A DNA stretch of 64,000 nt, taken from Isochrysis galbana. Lineage: Eukaryota > Haptophyta > Isochrysidales > Isochrysidaceae. This document shows positions 40,504 through 50,976 of this stretch, in pieces (within the stretch, counting starts at the first letter, position 1; each line of letters begins with the position of its first letter). The stretch is taken from positions 3,921,448 to 3,985,447 of the forward strand of contig CM030938.1 of assembly GCA_018136815.1 (NCBI GenBank), written 5' to 3'. Both the position numbers and the translations under genes were made by a program. Under the pieces are notes generated by a model, which worked only from the letters and a program-made list of their open reading frames with translations, made no database searches and had not been told where the DNA came from.

Positions 40504-42063
40504 ATGCCTCTCCCCTTCTCCCGCTCCTCCTCCTCCGTGACCCTCTCTCTGCTTCTCGCAGCTTCTGCCTGTGCCAAGCGGTGCGATCTCTTCCGCGTGC
40601 CAGGGAAGGGCCTCATGTGTGGCCCTGCTGCCTTTGTCCCAGCCTTTGGCAAGTGCGGCACCAACGCACTCAAGGCGTACACTGAGCTCCATCCACATGT
40701 CAAGTGGCCGCTCCAGTCAGAGGTCAACTTCGACCCCGACGTCATCTCGCCTGTCGATCTCATCGCGCAGCACAGCCCAGGAGTCTACCCCGGCGACCCC
40801 AACGTCTGGATGGTGAAGCATCCTGCGCTTGAGCGAGGAGGAGCGCCGCTTGCCAAGCGGCTACTCACAAACTACCCGTCCGCCGCTCTGCTCTTCGTCA
40901 CGTGCGACCCTGCCACGTTGGCGTTTAGATGGTACCGACACTACATCGAGCGGACCGTTAGCTATATATGCCGCGACGGCAACCAATGCGGCACCCACGT
41001 TCGCGGCGACCCATCCGGGCCCGAGGACGTGCTGCACTTCGTGCAGCGGTTTGGCATCAGCAACTTGATGGAGCTCTACGCACGCATCTATCCGTTCGAT
41101 GACGACTGCCAGCGGAGCGAGCAGGACGAGGACATGCTTCACACGATGAGGAGCACGTTCATGATCGGGATGGATATATTCGGACCGCGAATACGCTGTC
41201 AAGAGTGGAACCCCGCGGACAAAACTTCCACGTCGCGCACGCGGCATGACGAGACGGTCCTTGAATTTATGAGTGCTGGGTACCGGATGGGTGAGACGAT
41301 GGACGTCTTCTTCATGGAGGGCTGGCAGGACAATGGCGTACGCTACCTCGAAAGAATTCATGGCATACTACAGGTCCCGCTCGAAGGCTTCCCATGGGAA
41401 AAGACCAATGACTTCAAGCCGGTGTACTCGATCACCCAGTCCGGCAATACGGTCAACGCGCAGTCGCTACCCGGACGTGAGCAGGAACTCAACCAGATGA
41501 AGCTCGACGACCTCACGCTTGTGCCTGTCTCCAAGGTGGCGCGGAGAGCCGCCCACAGGGAGTGCTGCGCATGGAATGCGCTTCTCGGCCACATGCCGCC
41601 GTGGGAGACGTGCAACGGACCGTGTATGCCTCCGCCCTTGCCTCCGCCGCCCGCGCTGCCGCCAGCACCTCCCCGCCCCAGCCCGCCGCCGCCGCCGCTC
41701 CCACCTTCGCCACATCCTTCTCCACCGCCGCCCGCGTCGCCCGAGCTCTCGGTCTTACTGCTGCTCACGAAGTGGCGTTCAAAGCCGACGGTACTTCTCG
41801 CGGTCGCCTTCCTCATGGGGTGCGTCTCGTTCGCCTTCTTTGTTGTCGGGGTTGTTGCGTTCCGCCAGTCGTGCCGCTCGCGTGAGGTGGTGCGTGCGAC
41901 TGCGCCGGATAGGGATGACGACGAGGAGGATGAAGAGCAGAGCGGAGACAGCGACGACGGGGATATGGAGGTGGGCCAGCGTGCGGTGAGGGTGAGCCGT
42001 GGCAATAGTGGGCGATCTAGCAAGGGTCGCAAATCCCACGTGGAATGCTACACAGATTTATGA
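40504..42063 (+). CDS. Sulfotransferase-like type I membrane protein
   Basis: The 519-residue product has a hydrophobic signal peptide (about 8-24, SVTLSLLLAASACA), so the catalytic part should lie in the secretory lumen or outside. FVPAFGKCGTNAL (about 44-56) fits the 5'-phosphosulfate loop of PAPS-dependent sulfotransferases (family K-x-G-T-x-x-L). Later VFFMEGW and YLERIHGILQVP resemble the family's C-terminal part. Many cysteines suggest disulfides. A Pro-rich stalk (about 375-415) leads to a transmembrane helix (VLLAVAFLMGCVSFAFFVVG, about 435-455) and an acidic cytosolic tail. One exon. The stalk-plus-anchor at the C-terminus differs from Golgi carbohydrate sulfotransferases, which are usually type II. 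The acceptor is unknown. Confidence 0.7.
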   Translation: MPLPFSRSSSSVTLSLLLAASACAKRCDLFRVPGKGLMCGPAAFVPAFGKCGTNALKAYTELHPHVKWPLQSEVNFDPDVISPVDLIAQHSPGVYPGDPNVWMVKHPALERGGAPLAKRLLTNYPSAALLFVTCDPATLAFRWYRHYIERTVSYICRDGNQCGTHVRGDPSGPEDVLHFVQRFGISNLMELYARIYPFDDDCQRSEQDEDMLHTMRSTFMIGMDIFGPRIRCQEWNPADKTSTSRTRHDETVLEFMSAGYRMGETMDVFFMEGWQDNGVRYLERIHGILQVPLEGFPWEKTNDFKPVYSITQSGNTVNAQSLPGREQELNQMKLDDLTLVPVSKVARRAAHRECCAWNALLGHMPPWETCNGPCMPPPLPPPPALPPAPPRPSPPPPPLPPSPHPSPPPPASPELSVLLLLTKWRSKPTVLLAVAFLMGCVSFAFFVVGVVAFRQSCRSREVVRATAPDRDDDEEDEEQSGDSDDGDMEVGQRAVRVSRGNSGRSSKGRKSHVECYTDL

Positions 42064-42288
42064 TTGCCGGGATATAGCCATGGTAGACTCTATGGCGGAG
42101 ACGGATGATTTCTTAACGAGGACAAGCGACGTCCTTTGTATTTCATCATCTGCGGTGGTTGGCCGGAAGCCGGAATGTATTGTACGGGTCGAGCCGGGGC
42201 TTGCACAACGTGGCTTCACACCAGGGAAGGGAATGAGTGAGGTGGAGCGAAGGGATGTAAGGGCGGTGTCGGTAGGGGTAGGGAGGTA

Positions 42289-42480
42289 AAAAAAAACTTT
42301 AACAAACTAACCGTTGCTAGCACGGCGAGAGGCAGAGCTGCTTGTGTTATTCCTTACGTACCCTCCCTATCTTCCCCCTCCCCCCGCCCCCGTTTCCTCC
42401 TAGCGGAATCCCGGGGTTGGAAAGGCCGCGCGCATTGCTTCGACCAGGGGCGTGAGAAAAGGAAAGGGGGGTAGGAGTGG
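42289..42480 (-). mobile_element. LINE 3' end, diverged copy
   Basis: Read on the minus strand this runs GAAGCAATGCGCGCGGCC..., then a G-rich stretch and GTACGTAAGG, ending in GTTAAAGTTTTTTTTT. It parallels the 3' UTR of the LINE at 13080-13250 but with many changes. No coding remnant is seen. Confidence 0.65.
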
Positions 42481-42510
42481 ATGATACTCCTTTTCTGACG
42501 TTGCCGTGAC

Positions 42511-42600
42511 CAAGGATGGGGTAACAGTTTACCAGCTCTCAGGATTTTGGAGCTATCACTAATATCAATCCTAATATCATCTCTCAGCTGAGAGTTGCCT
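42511..42600 (+). mobile_element. Solitary diverged hAT terminus
   Basis: CAAGGATGGGGTAACAG, then CCAGCTCTCA, TTTTGGAGCTAT and ACTAATATCA align with the terminal 90 bp of the complete hAT (read inward from its right end). No matching second end was found, so this is a remnant or a non-autonomous relative. Confidence 0.7.
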
Positions 42601-43056
42601 CTTCCAAAAAAACTCCTCCTTGTTGACTGACAGATCGAGCATGACCACGGGCTCGATATGCGACGCGATGGAAGTGGATCGATCGGCGGGAGGCGCGGCG
42701 GGAGCGGCAGAGATTGATGGAATGGGAATGGCTGGCTTGACCACGAGCTCCTTAGCAGAGGAAGGCGGGAGGAGGACGGGCTTGGGCGAGGGCGAGCGCG
42801 ACGACGGAGCGGACATGGCTGGGCGAATGGGGATGGATAGGCTGAGGCTGGAGGCTGGGACTGAGGGTGAGGTTTGGTACTGATGGACTGTTGAGAACGA
42901 GGGACGAGAACGGGAACGAGAACGAGAACGAGAGCGACGAACGACGAACGACGAAGGACAGACGACAGACGGCCAGAGTCCGACGGACTGATGACACGGC
43001 ACCACACTCTCATCAAGACTCTCCACACTTACATATCTGCTCAGCACGGAACGCAC
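42577..43056 (-). other. Gag-like low-complexity frame within repeat
   Basis: A frame of 159 codons on the minus strand includes MSAPSSRSPSPKPVLLPPSS and ends near the hAT-like terminus. Nearly the same text, in plus orientation and degraded, is at 48595-48800, so it is repeat-borne rather than a host gene. There is no recognisable domain. Confidence 0.4.
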
Positions 43057-43100
43057 AGAGACCTGCTGACAGCCTGAACAAGGAAGAGAATGCCGACAAG
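43028..43100 (+). repeat. Dispersed repeat, copy 2 (partner of 13381-13450)
   Basis: TCAGCACGGAACGCACAGAG and GAACAAGGAAGAGAATGCCG match the minus strand of 13381-13450. Confidence 0.7.
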
Positions 43101-44187
43101 ATGTCGCATCCAGAGTATTGAGTATTATTGTATATTATCGGATAAAGGGGCCGTGTTTTGTACCCCAAATGCTACATTGTACGGTAGCCTCTCCACCCTC
43201 GCACTCACTCATATTCCCGACACTACAGGCCCAGTGACTGGGTCAGTACATGGCTTGGTAACAAAACTTCTGAATAATCCTCTTCATCACCTCCCCGGGC
43301 GACCACCTTCTTCTCCTCCCCCCGGGCAACCTCCTCCTCCGTCCCCCTCCCCCTCTTCGCCCTCGCCGCCGCCGCCCTCGCCTATAAAGGATGCATTAGC
43401 AAGATTCAAGGGAACCCAAGAACAGTTGGACCGATTGCAAAAAGAATCGAAAGCTCACAAAGGGAACCCCAAACGCCAAACCGGGCGAAACAGCTCAGTG
43501 GCTGTCGTACTACAGCATTTACCTCGGGATTTTAATCACCGTCTTGAAATACCTGCAGGAACTTGCCGAAGTGAGATCGAAAGAGCTAAAACGTGAGTTA
43601 CACCTGACTAAACTAACGCAAGAGTACCAAACCCATGGGTTAGCCCGACAGACTAGATCTTATGCGAAAATGGCGGCTGAGTTCAAAAAACGAGTGGATT
43701 CTTACACAACTATGGTAAGTACCCTTGAGGAATTGGCCAAGAAAACACCCGAACCAATTTCGTTTAGGGACGCTGTCTCAAGCATTCTCGATGAGGAATG
43801 GACAGCTTTGTCTACAGCTCTGGAAGAGATTGACACATTGGACTTGGCGCTGATGAGGGGTCCCGTAACCCATATCGAGAACTACGTACTTACCAAACCT
43901 GAAGTTAGCAATCACTTAAAAAACATCTGCGAGAATTCAAGGAAAGATACGACAAAGTCTTAGAAGCCTACTGCCCGGTATTCAATAAAAAGAAGCTGCT
44001 ATCACTACGTAGCAATAACACCAAACTGCAACGGAAGCTAGAATTGTTCATTGAGATCGCCAGTGAGTACTCTCAAGAATATGCCGGCAAATTTATTCGT
44101 GACATTAATAAGCTAAACGAAGAATATCATGTCGTAGTCGAGGAAGCTTACAAGGTAATAATGAGTAAACAGGGAAACACCTCTTGA
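43090..44187 (+). pseudogene. Frameshifted ORF of unknown family, coiled-coil and possible membrane helix
   Basis: Three consecutive frames read as one protein: 43090 to about 43470 (with a Pro-rich linker near 43300-43385), about 43480 to 43920 (SIYLGILITVLKYLQELAEV, then charged coiled coil), and about 43920 to the stop at 44185-44187 (REFKERYDKVLEAYCPVF). The joins fall next to homopolymers (CCCC/AAA and AAAAAA), so either decay or base-count errors would explain them. Codon use is AT-richer than in host genes. I do not recognise the family; a transposon accessory protein is possible. Confidence 0.45.
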
Positions 44188-45950
44188 AGGGCGTGTCTCC
44201 GCGAAAGAGCGGACGAAACGCCCCCGCCGGAGAGCAACCTTGCTCGTCAGATATTTTTGGGGGCGGGCGCGCGGAGAGAGAGAGGCACCCCCCCCCCCTT
44301 CCCATCCACAGCCCCTCTACCCCATCCCCCGGCGAGTAGGCTCCCCAGGCGTTGTGGATGGCACAGGCGTTGTCGAAGGAGACCCTCTCGGGGCGCGCCC
44401 TCATGCCGAGCCAAGGCGATGCTGTTCTCGTCGCGTACGGGGTGCTCCTGGGCCTCTCCTTCGGGGTGCTCGTGGGGGGGCTCATGGTAGGGTGAGAGTG
44501 AGGGAAAGGAGACCAAATGAAGGCAAGCCGCCTCATGGGTCAGCTGGGAGGTACTCCCGCAAGCGTGTCGGGCATCGTGCGACGGCTCACGACGGAGGGG
44601 CCGCGCGGGGGGGGGGGAGGAGCAATGGAGGACCTCACTCAGAGTGCCCGACTTTGGGCGGCTCTGACGAGACTCAATGGGTGAGCTCCGAACCTCCGCG
44701 GCCAGATAGACTGAGGGGACACTATGCCCGAGGGCTGCGCACCGATTTCGGGCAACGGGTGCCCACCGTTGGGCCGAGAGGGCCGCCATGGCGGGGAAAT
44801 CCGGTAGAGGGGTACGATTCCATGGATTTCGTACCCCAGGGGGGTACATTGTAGCACAAAACATTTTAACCGTTATACTCTATGCGGATGCGGTGTGTGA
44901 AAAAAAATTGAGTGATATTTGTTTTCGCCAATGAGTTGTCTCGAAGCTTCGCCGCATTGCACGCCGAGTTTGTTTGGTTGTCCTTTGTTGCATTGATTTG
45001 TTTGTGCGATGTTGTGTTAGTTTTCGGAAATTTCTTGTACTTGTAGCAGGTGAGTGAGTGATGTGGGGTGTTGGTTCATGGCCCCTCGTCGCGATGTAGC
45101 GCGCTCCCTCCCCCTCTCTCACGACTTCACTTCACTCTATGCCCCCAGCTAGCCCCATTGAGACGTGCCACGATCAAGCATCCGCTTGATTCTTGATTCG
45201 ATAGTTTGATGTTTGGCAAGGCCCGTCCGGAAGCACAAGGCCAGCTAGATGTGAAAGGAGATTTGGGCACAGACCTACAGATACGAGCGAGAGCTAGCGC
45301 TAGCTGATTGATAGGAGCACGGAATAATCAAGCGCTGGCTGACTGCTAAAGAGGAACCACTAAGCGACAAGGCGATAACCAAAAAGATTACCGACAGCAA
45401 CGACAACAGCCGAAATCGCTCGCATACGCAAGAAGACCAGCGCGGCATTGGAGACGCCCTTCAATGAGAGCCTCAACGCGGCAGCTAGCTAGCCAACCAC
45501 AGCCTTCGCTGGACGCTCGCTCACGCACAGCAGCCACTGTTGAGCCATCGCTCTTGATGGCTTTGCCACCGCTGCTACACTATTCGTCAGGACGTGACGC
45601 GACTGCACCCCAGCGCACTTGGCGCGTCTGGGCACTGAGCCAACGTCCTCCGGCCAACAATCGCCCTAGACAATTTGGTGATGGAGACGCAACTTAAACG
45701 TGAAGCGGCACGTTCGGACGATTTGGGAGTCACGCCGGGGGTGTGGATGTGGGTATGAGTTGAGGATCAATGATGCCTTGCCGGCCGGAACGAGCAAATG
45801 CTCCCAAGGCCAGTGCGAAGTTGCGACGTAGGAGTTCAGGTCGGTTTGCCCGTGGGGAGTGGCGTACACCTCGCCTAGATGATAGTCAGGAAGTGGCCAA
45901 CTCGGACAGCGTACAGAACGACCGTTGTGAGCGCCATCTTGTGCAACGGC
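44188..45950. other. Intergenic, no supported gene
   Basis: The stretch has G-runs (44290, 44605), partly palindromic GC-rich words near 44640-44860, and AT-richer DNA to 45200. Several short frames exist, but none shows a motif or plausible splice partners. Confidence 0.45.
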
Positions 45951-47714
45951 TTAGTGCGCCCCGGCGCCATTCATAAACGTGGCCGCCAGTGGCGATGCCT
46001 CTACCGTCTTGATGGCGCCATCAAGGTTCTTTACCTTGTCGAAGCCAGACTGTTTGAGGATCCGGGCCGCATAGTAGCCACGCTGGCCTGACGCACACGC
46101 GGCGACGATAGTCTTACCGTCGCGCGGCAGCTCGCCCAGCCGCTGGCGCAGCTCTTCGACAGGGATATTAAGAGAATTGGGGTAGGGCGCAGCGGCCACT
46201 TCCTTAGCGGTACGCACGTCTAGCAGCAACATCGAGTTATCAGCGCTGATGGCGGGCAGCTCCGACCATTGGACAGTCTCCACGAGGCCCGCGAGCACGT
46301 TCTGCGCGATCATGCCGGCCATGTTGACGGGCGACTTGGCCGAGCCGACCTGTGGCGAGTAGCAAAGCTCAAGATCCGCCAAGTCGCTCACCGTCATGCC
46401 CGCCTGCAGCGCCGTCGCGATCGAGTCGATCGCCTTATCCGCACCGTCTGCGCCGACCGCCTGCGCGCCGAGAATCTTGCCCTCGTCCGCGGTGCCGTCC
46501 ATGCGGAAAAGAAGCTTTAGGTGGACGGGGTGTGCGCCTGGATAGTAGGAGGCGTGCGCCGACGGGTGCAGATGAACCGCGCCGTACTTGATGTTAGCCA
46601 TCTGGAGGCCGCGCTCGTTTAGTCCGGTGCCTGCTGCGGTGAGGCCGAAGCAGTGGACGGCAGACGTGCCATACGTGCCACGGTACTCCTTGCCGCTGGC
46701 GTCGACGGCGGTGCCCAGGGCAATGTTGTCGGCGCAGAGCCTTCCCTGGCGGTTGGCGGGCCCGGCGAGCGCGACCATCCAGTTGCCGCCCGTCAAGGGG
46801 TTCTTCACCTCGATGGCATCACCCACCGCCCACACATGTGGGACGGAGGTGCGCATCTTCCCGTCGACCACAATACCGCCGCGAGCGCCGAGCTCGACGC
46901 CAGCGGCTTTGGCGATGTCGGTGTCGGGGCGCACGCCGAGCCCGAGAATGACGACATCCGCACCGATGCGTTTGCCTTCGCCTGCGCCGCCGAGGACGAC
47001 GTCCGAGCCGCGGCCGCTGGTGGGTGCCTCAAACGCCTTGATCGGTGAGTTGAGCTCGACCTTGACGCCCTCCGCTTCGATCTTCTGCTGGAGCATTGAG
47101 GCGATCTCTGGGTCGAAGGGTCCGAGGAGCTGGGGGAGCGCCTCCACGATGGTTGTCTCGATGCCGAGCTTGTGGAGCTGCTCTGCCATCTCGATGCCGA
47201 TGAAGCCGCCGCCGGCGACAACAGCCGTCTTGGCCATGGAGGCCGTGCCGCCGCCCGAGATCCATGAGATAATGCGGTCCATGTCTTCCAGATTGCGCAG
47301 GGCGAGGTTTCCCTCACGGTTGATGCCCGGAATCGGTGGAAGGAATGGCTTGGCACCGAGCGAGAGCACGAGCTCGTCGTACGTCTCGGAGTAGGTCTTG
47401 CCGCTTGCGAGGTCCGCGACGGTGACAGTCTTTGCAGCCGGGTCGATTGCCGTCACGTCTGAGCGGACGCGCACGTCGAGGTTGAGCTTCGCCTTGAGCG
47501 AGGCTGGCGTGGCCACATTCAGCTTTGCCCGCTCGTCAATCTCCTTGCCGATATGGTACGGCATGCCGCAGTTTGCAAAGGAAGGGTCTGGACCACGCTC
47601 GAAGAGAACGATCTGCGCCTTCTCGTCGAGCCTGCGGAGGCGAGCAGCGCACGAGGCGCCGCCGGCGACGGCGCCGACGAGGACGACCTTACGAGCTGGG
47701 GCTGCCATTGCCAT
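45951..47714 (-). CDS. CoA-disulfide reductase / NADH oxidase fused to rhodanese
   Basis: This 587-residue, intronless flavoenzyme is of the CoADR-rhodanese type, which reduces CoA disulfides, polysulfides or persulfides with NAD(P)H. The FAD-binding loop is near the start (VVLVGAVAGGASCAARLRRL), followed by the single redox Cys of this subfamily (SFANCGMPYHIG, Cys about 49), the NAD-binding loop (VVAGGGFIGIEMAEQL), the second FAD motif (VPHVWAVGDAIEV) and the dimerisation domain with YYPGAHPVHLKLLF. From about 485 a rhodanese domain follows (LLLDVRTAKEV) with active-site loop CASGQRGYY. The family is common in bacteria, and a bacterial origin by transfer is possible. The start is 47714 or the Met two codons later; both follow a C/T tract on the sense strand. 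No targeting peptide is obvious. Confidence 0.9.
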   Translation of the reverse strand: MAMAAPARKVVLVGAVAGGASCAARLRRLDEKAQIVLFERGPDPSFANCGMPYHIGKEIDERAKLNVATPASLKAKLNLDVRVRSDVTAIDPAAKTVTVADLASGKTYSETYDELVLSLGAKPFLPPIPGINREGNLALRNLEDMDRIISWISGGGTASMAKTAVVAGGGFIGIEMAEQLHKLGIETTIVEALPQLLGPFDPEIASMLQQKIEAEGVKVELNSPIKAFEAPTSGRGSDVVLGGAGEGKRIGADVVILGLGVRPDTDIAKAAGVELGARGGIVVDGKMRTSVPHVWAVGDAIEVKNPLTGGNWMVALAGPANRQGRLCADNIALGTAVDASGKEYRGTYGTSAVHCFGLTAAGTGLNERGLQMANIKYGAVHLHPSAHASYYPGAHPVHLKLLFRMDGTADEGKILGAQAVGADGADKAIDSIATALQAGMTVSDLADLELCYSPQVGSAKSPVNMAGMIAQNVLAGLVETVQWSELPAISADNSMLLLDVRTAKEVAAAPYPNSLNIPVEELRQRLGELPRDGKTIVAACASGQRGYYAARILKQSGFDKVKNLDGAIKTVEASPLAATFMNGAGAH

Positions 47715-48025
47715 GGTCTTGCTGCGCTTGGGGGAGGGGATGGCTGAGAGCGGAGTGGAGTGGGAGACGGAGAGAGAGGGAGAATAGGAAGGGAGTGGAA
47801 GTAGGAGAGAGAGAAGAAGAGACGGGGAGAGAGAGGGGCCTGGGGGGGGTGGGGGAGAGAGGGAAGAGAAGAGAGAGAGAGAGAAGAGACGGAGAGGGGG
47901 GAGGGCGGGGTGGAAGCAAGAGCGAGCGAGCTTGTGTGAGAGAGTGTAGAAGAGCTCCGAGAGAGAGCTCCGAGAGAGAACGCCGAGAGAGAGAGAGAGG
48001 GAGAAAGCCGAGAGAGAGAGAGAGA

Positions 48026-48075
<50 letters not shown>

Positions 48076-48086
48076 GAGAGAGAGGG

Positions 48087-48125
<39 letters not shown>

Positions 48126-48130
48126 GGTCT
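47715..48130 (-). promoter_or_regulatory. C/T (sense) tract upstream of CoADR-rhodanese
   Basis: The plus strand is G/A-only for most of 47770-48127, including GA repeats at 48010-48125; on the gene's sense strand this is a pyrimidine tract. Confidence 0.5.
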
Positions 48131-49621
48131 TGATTCTCTATCACCACACACCCATTCATCAACGGGTGCCGGCGGATGCCCTTCCCCCCCCCGCCCCCCC
48201 GCCCCGTCGGTCGGCCGCCCCCCCCCCCCCCCCCCCCCCCCCCCGACGCTGGCGCCGACTCTCTCTCCCCCCCGCCCCCCCCACCCCCCACTCCTCTCCT
48301 CCGCCTCCTCTCTCGGCTCTTGAACAAGACTTCCCGCTCTCTCTCCTCACCGGCCAAATCATACCTACCCCACCTACGAAGATTCCTCCCCCGACCCTAA
48401 CCCCCTTCCTCGACCCCGTTTCCCATGTATTCTCTCACTCTTCTCCCCCCAAACTATTTGGACCTCCCTACTATTGTACTCTCTCTTCTCCCCCCGAAAC
48501 TATGAAACTATGGCCTCCCCCTTACGGGCTACTACGGTGCTCGTCGAGTGTGATGGGTGATGCAGACTGCGGCTGGAGTTTTGTAGTAGAACCCTCGTTC
48601 TCGTTCTCGTTCCCGTTCTCGTCCCTCGTTCTCAACACTGCCTCAGTACCAAACCTCTCTACTCCCACAGCCTCAGCCTATCCACCGCCAATCGCCCAGC
48701 CATGTACGCTCCGTGGTCGCTCGTCGCGCTTGCCCTCTTGCCCTCGCCCAAGCCCGTCCTCCCGCCTTTCTCTGCTGAGGAGGTGGTCCAGCCCGCCATT
48801 CCATCCCTAGATGGGAAAAACAGTGGGGGTGCGTCCAAAAACAGTAAAAATAGTCTGTTTTTGGCATTCATAGAAAAACAGAGAAAAACAGTACCAAAAA
48901 CAGTACCAGGATACCGGGGGGGCACCCTTCTCTGTGACTCGCGAGTCGCGAGTCGCGAGCGCGTCGCGCGTCGCTCTGCCCCCCTCTCTCCGCTCTCTCG
49001 CTCTCTCTCTCTCTGCCCTCTTGGCCACTGCCATGCATTCCAACCCCAACCCCAACCGTGCCTCTCGCGCCGCGCTTTCTACGCCCATCGCCACCGCCGT
49101 CGTCGCTGTCGACGCCGACGCAGAGCAGCTAGCTCCTGCGTCGGCGCCCATGCAATGGGCTGCGCTGCTGCATGGGCGCGCGCTGAGCAGCCACCGCGGT
49201 GGGGTGGAGGAGCAGGCATAGATGCTCCGTTAGGTATCAGGTCGTCAGGTTTCGGCTCCCTTAGCATGATATCAGGTCCTATTCTCAGCCTAATATCAGG
49301 CTCTTACGCGATATTATAAGTATAGTAGTGATTAATTATCAAAAGAATAGCTTACTTATACTTATACTTCTGCATTGCTAATCATTGATTATTAATTACC
49401 CTCAGACGCTAATCTAGCTTCTGTGTTGGGTCGCCAGGGGGGGGGGGCTCCTCACTGTCTTGACTCCCCTCATGCCCTCATGAGGGGCGAGAACCACCCA
49501 TCCCCCCTTTCCCCCGCTGTTTTTCGCGCTAAGTGTACGACTACTACTACAAGAGAATTCAATTGTCAATTATACATGACCTTATATCAAGCCATCACAA
49601 CACTAATCTTATGATTGGTCG
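48131..49621. other. Repeat-derived intergenic region
   Basis: C-rich sequence (48182-48300), then at 48595-48800 a degraded copy of the gag-like repeat of 42700-42966, then at 48840-48910 a short A/T element with AAAACAGT words related to 51444-51500. A C/T tract at 48970-49025 leads to an ATG at 49033 and a 62-codon frame without recognisable domain; it looks like a gene start copied without the rest. Nothing is supported at 49222-49621. Confidence 0.45.
48595..48800 (+). repeat. Gag-like repeat, copy 2
   Basis: TCTCGTTCCCGTTCTCGTCC, then CCAAGCCCGTCCTCCCGCC, parallel the minus strand of 42700-42966. It has lost frame continuity. Confidence 0.75.
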
Positions 49622-50068
49622 CCATGGAGGGGCCCCGTATTCATTGAAAACGAGAAAGGTAGACTACAACTGAGCGAAAACACCCGCCTCGTAGCAAAAG
49701 CACTTGGCCTCGCTGAAAGACTCGCATAACATGAAGCGTAGGCCCGGGGAAACTTACCATCTAAGAACGCGATCGATCACTATAGGTCACCTAAGAGGAA
49801 CGCCGCGCACACTAAGCCAAGGGGCCATGGAACAACTCTAAAAACAAACGGGTCACTCAGTGGCACAGGAGGGAGCGGAGAACACGCCGCTGAGGACAAG
49901 TGCACACAGCTCCGCTCGGACCCCCCACATATCCCGAGCCCCTAAGTAGAGCACGAGGGGAGTTGCCGCAAGGCGGGGAATGAGGGTGAGGAAGGGAAGG
50001 GGGCGTGGCTACGAATATGCGAGTCAGTGCCACGGGGGAGGCGAGAAGATTAAAAGGTTTTTTTTTTC
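49622..50068 (+). mobile_element. LINE 3' fragment of another subfamily
   Basis: The first 108 bases encode the end of an ORF (ENEKGRLQLSENTRLVAKAL, stop 49727-49729). About 340 bp of UTR follow and a tail GAAGATTAAAAGGTTTTTTT like that of the LINE at 13240. No target duplication was found. Confidence 0.5.
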
Positions 50069-50360
50069 ATCGCATATCGAGCCAGTGGGGTCATGCTCGA
50101 TTCGTCATAACAAGTAACAAGGTATTAACACCCCTAAAACACAACCTGTTAACACCCAAAGGAAAACTCAAACTGTTAATGTACTAATGACCTTGAAAAA
50201 CTACTAATGGGTTTCCAAAAAACTTGCCTGTTAATGATCAGTCCTAGCCTTGGTCCTTGGTGTACGGATAGATGCACAATCAACATCGGAACATCGGTCG
50301 AGTATGAGCCGTCATGTCGCGGACAAGCTTGTCGGATAAAGGTACCCAGCTTTCTAGGAC

Positions 50361-50381
50361 CCGTCCTAGAAACTAGGACGG
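50361..50381 (+). repeat. Perfect palindrome, left partner
   Basis: CCGTCCTAG-AAA-CTAGGACGG: nine paired bases on each side of three A. The inverse form (TTT centre) is at 50960-50976. Together they look like the ends of a foldback element of about 620 bp. Confidence 0.6.
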
Positions 50382-50959
50382 ACTTTGCTAGGTGAGAACA
50401 TGAGCATACCATGTTATTTTGTCCCAAACCTTGGCTATTGAGTTACCACATGCATGTCCTCATTAAATGTTCCAAGTGTACCTAGGCACCATTCCCTCAG
50501 CAACACCAAGTTTTGTGACGCGTCTGCGGGTCACCTGGTCGGAATTGCTGCTTGTCCTAGAAACGGGAGAAATGGCTGATACCACCCAATGGGGAGCTCT
50601 TCTACCCATGGTCCCCAGGAGATGAAATGTTGCTTTGACTGCCCTCTTTGAGACCTTCAGTGACCACCAAGCTTGGTTTTGTCATCTAAGTGTCCAATCC
50701 GCTAGCCTACTGCTCCAAAAGGTCTAAAATAAAACTCCTCTGGTGCGAGCGGACGCCCGAGTGCAGCACCGCATGCTGAATGTGGTAGCAAAAGTAAGCA
50801 AAGACAAGCTCCGCAGAGTTGGTCATGGGGAGAGCTAAGGTTGAATGGGTTGTGGAGATGGTTTGCTCCAGGTGATGGGATGTCTCATAAGCTCACCATG
50901 GGCTACAATGGAGGCATGATCGGCAGAGTCCTAGAAATCCAAGAATTTTCTAGGACGTG

Positions 50960-50976
50960 GTCCTAGTTTCTAGGAC
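50960..50976 (-). repeat. Perfect palindrome, right partner
   Basis: GTCCTAG-TTT-CTAGGAC on the plus strand, extended by GG; inverse of 50361-50381. Additional TCCTAGAAA words lie at 50927 and 50947. Confidence 0.6.
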
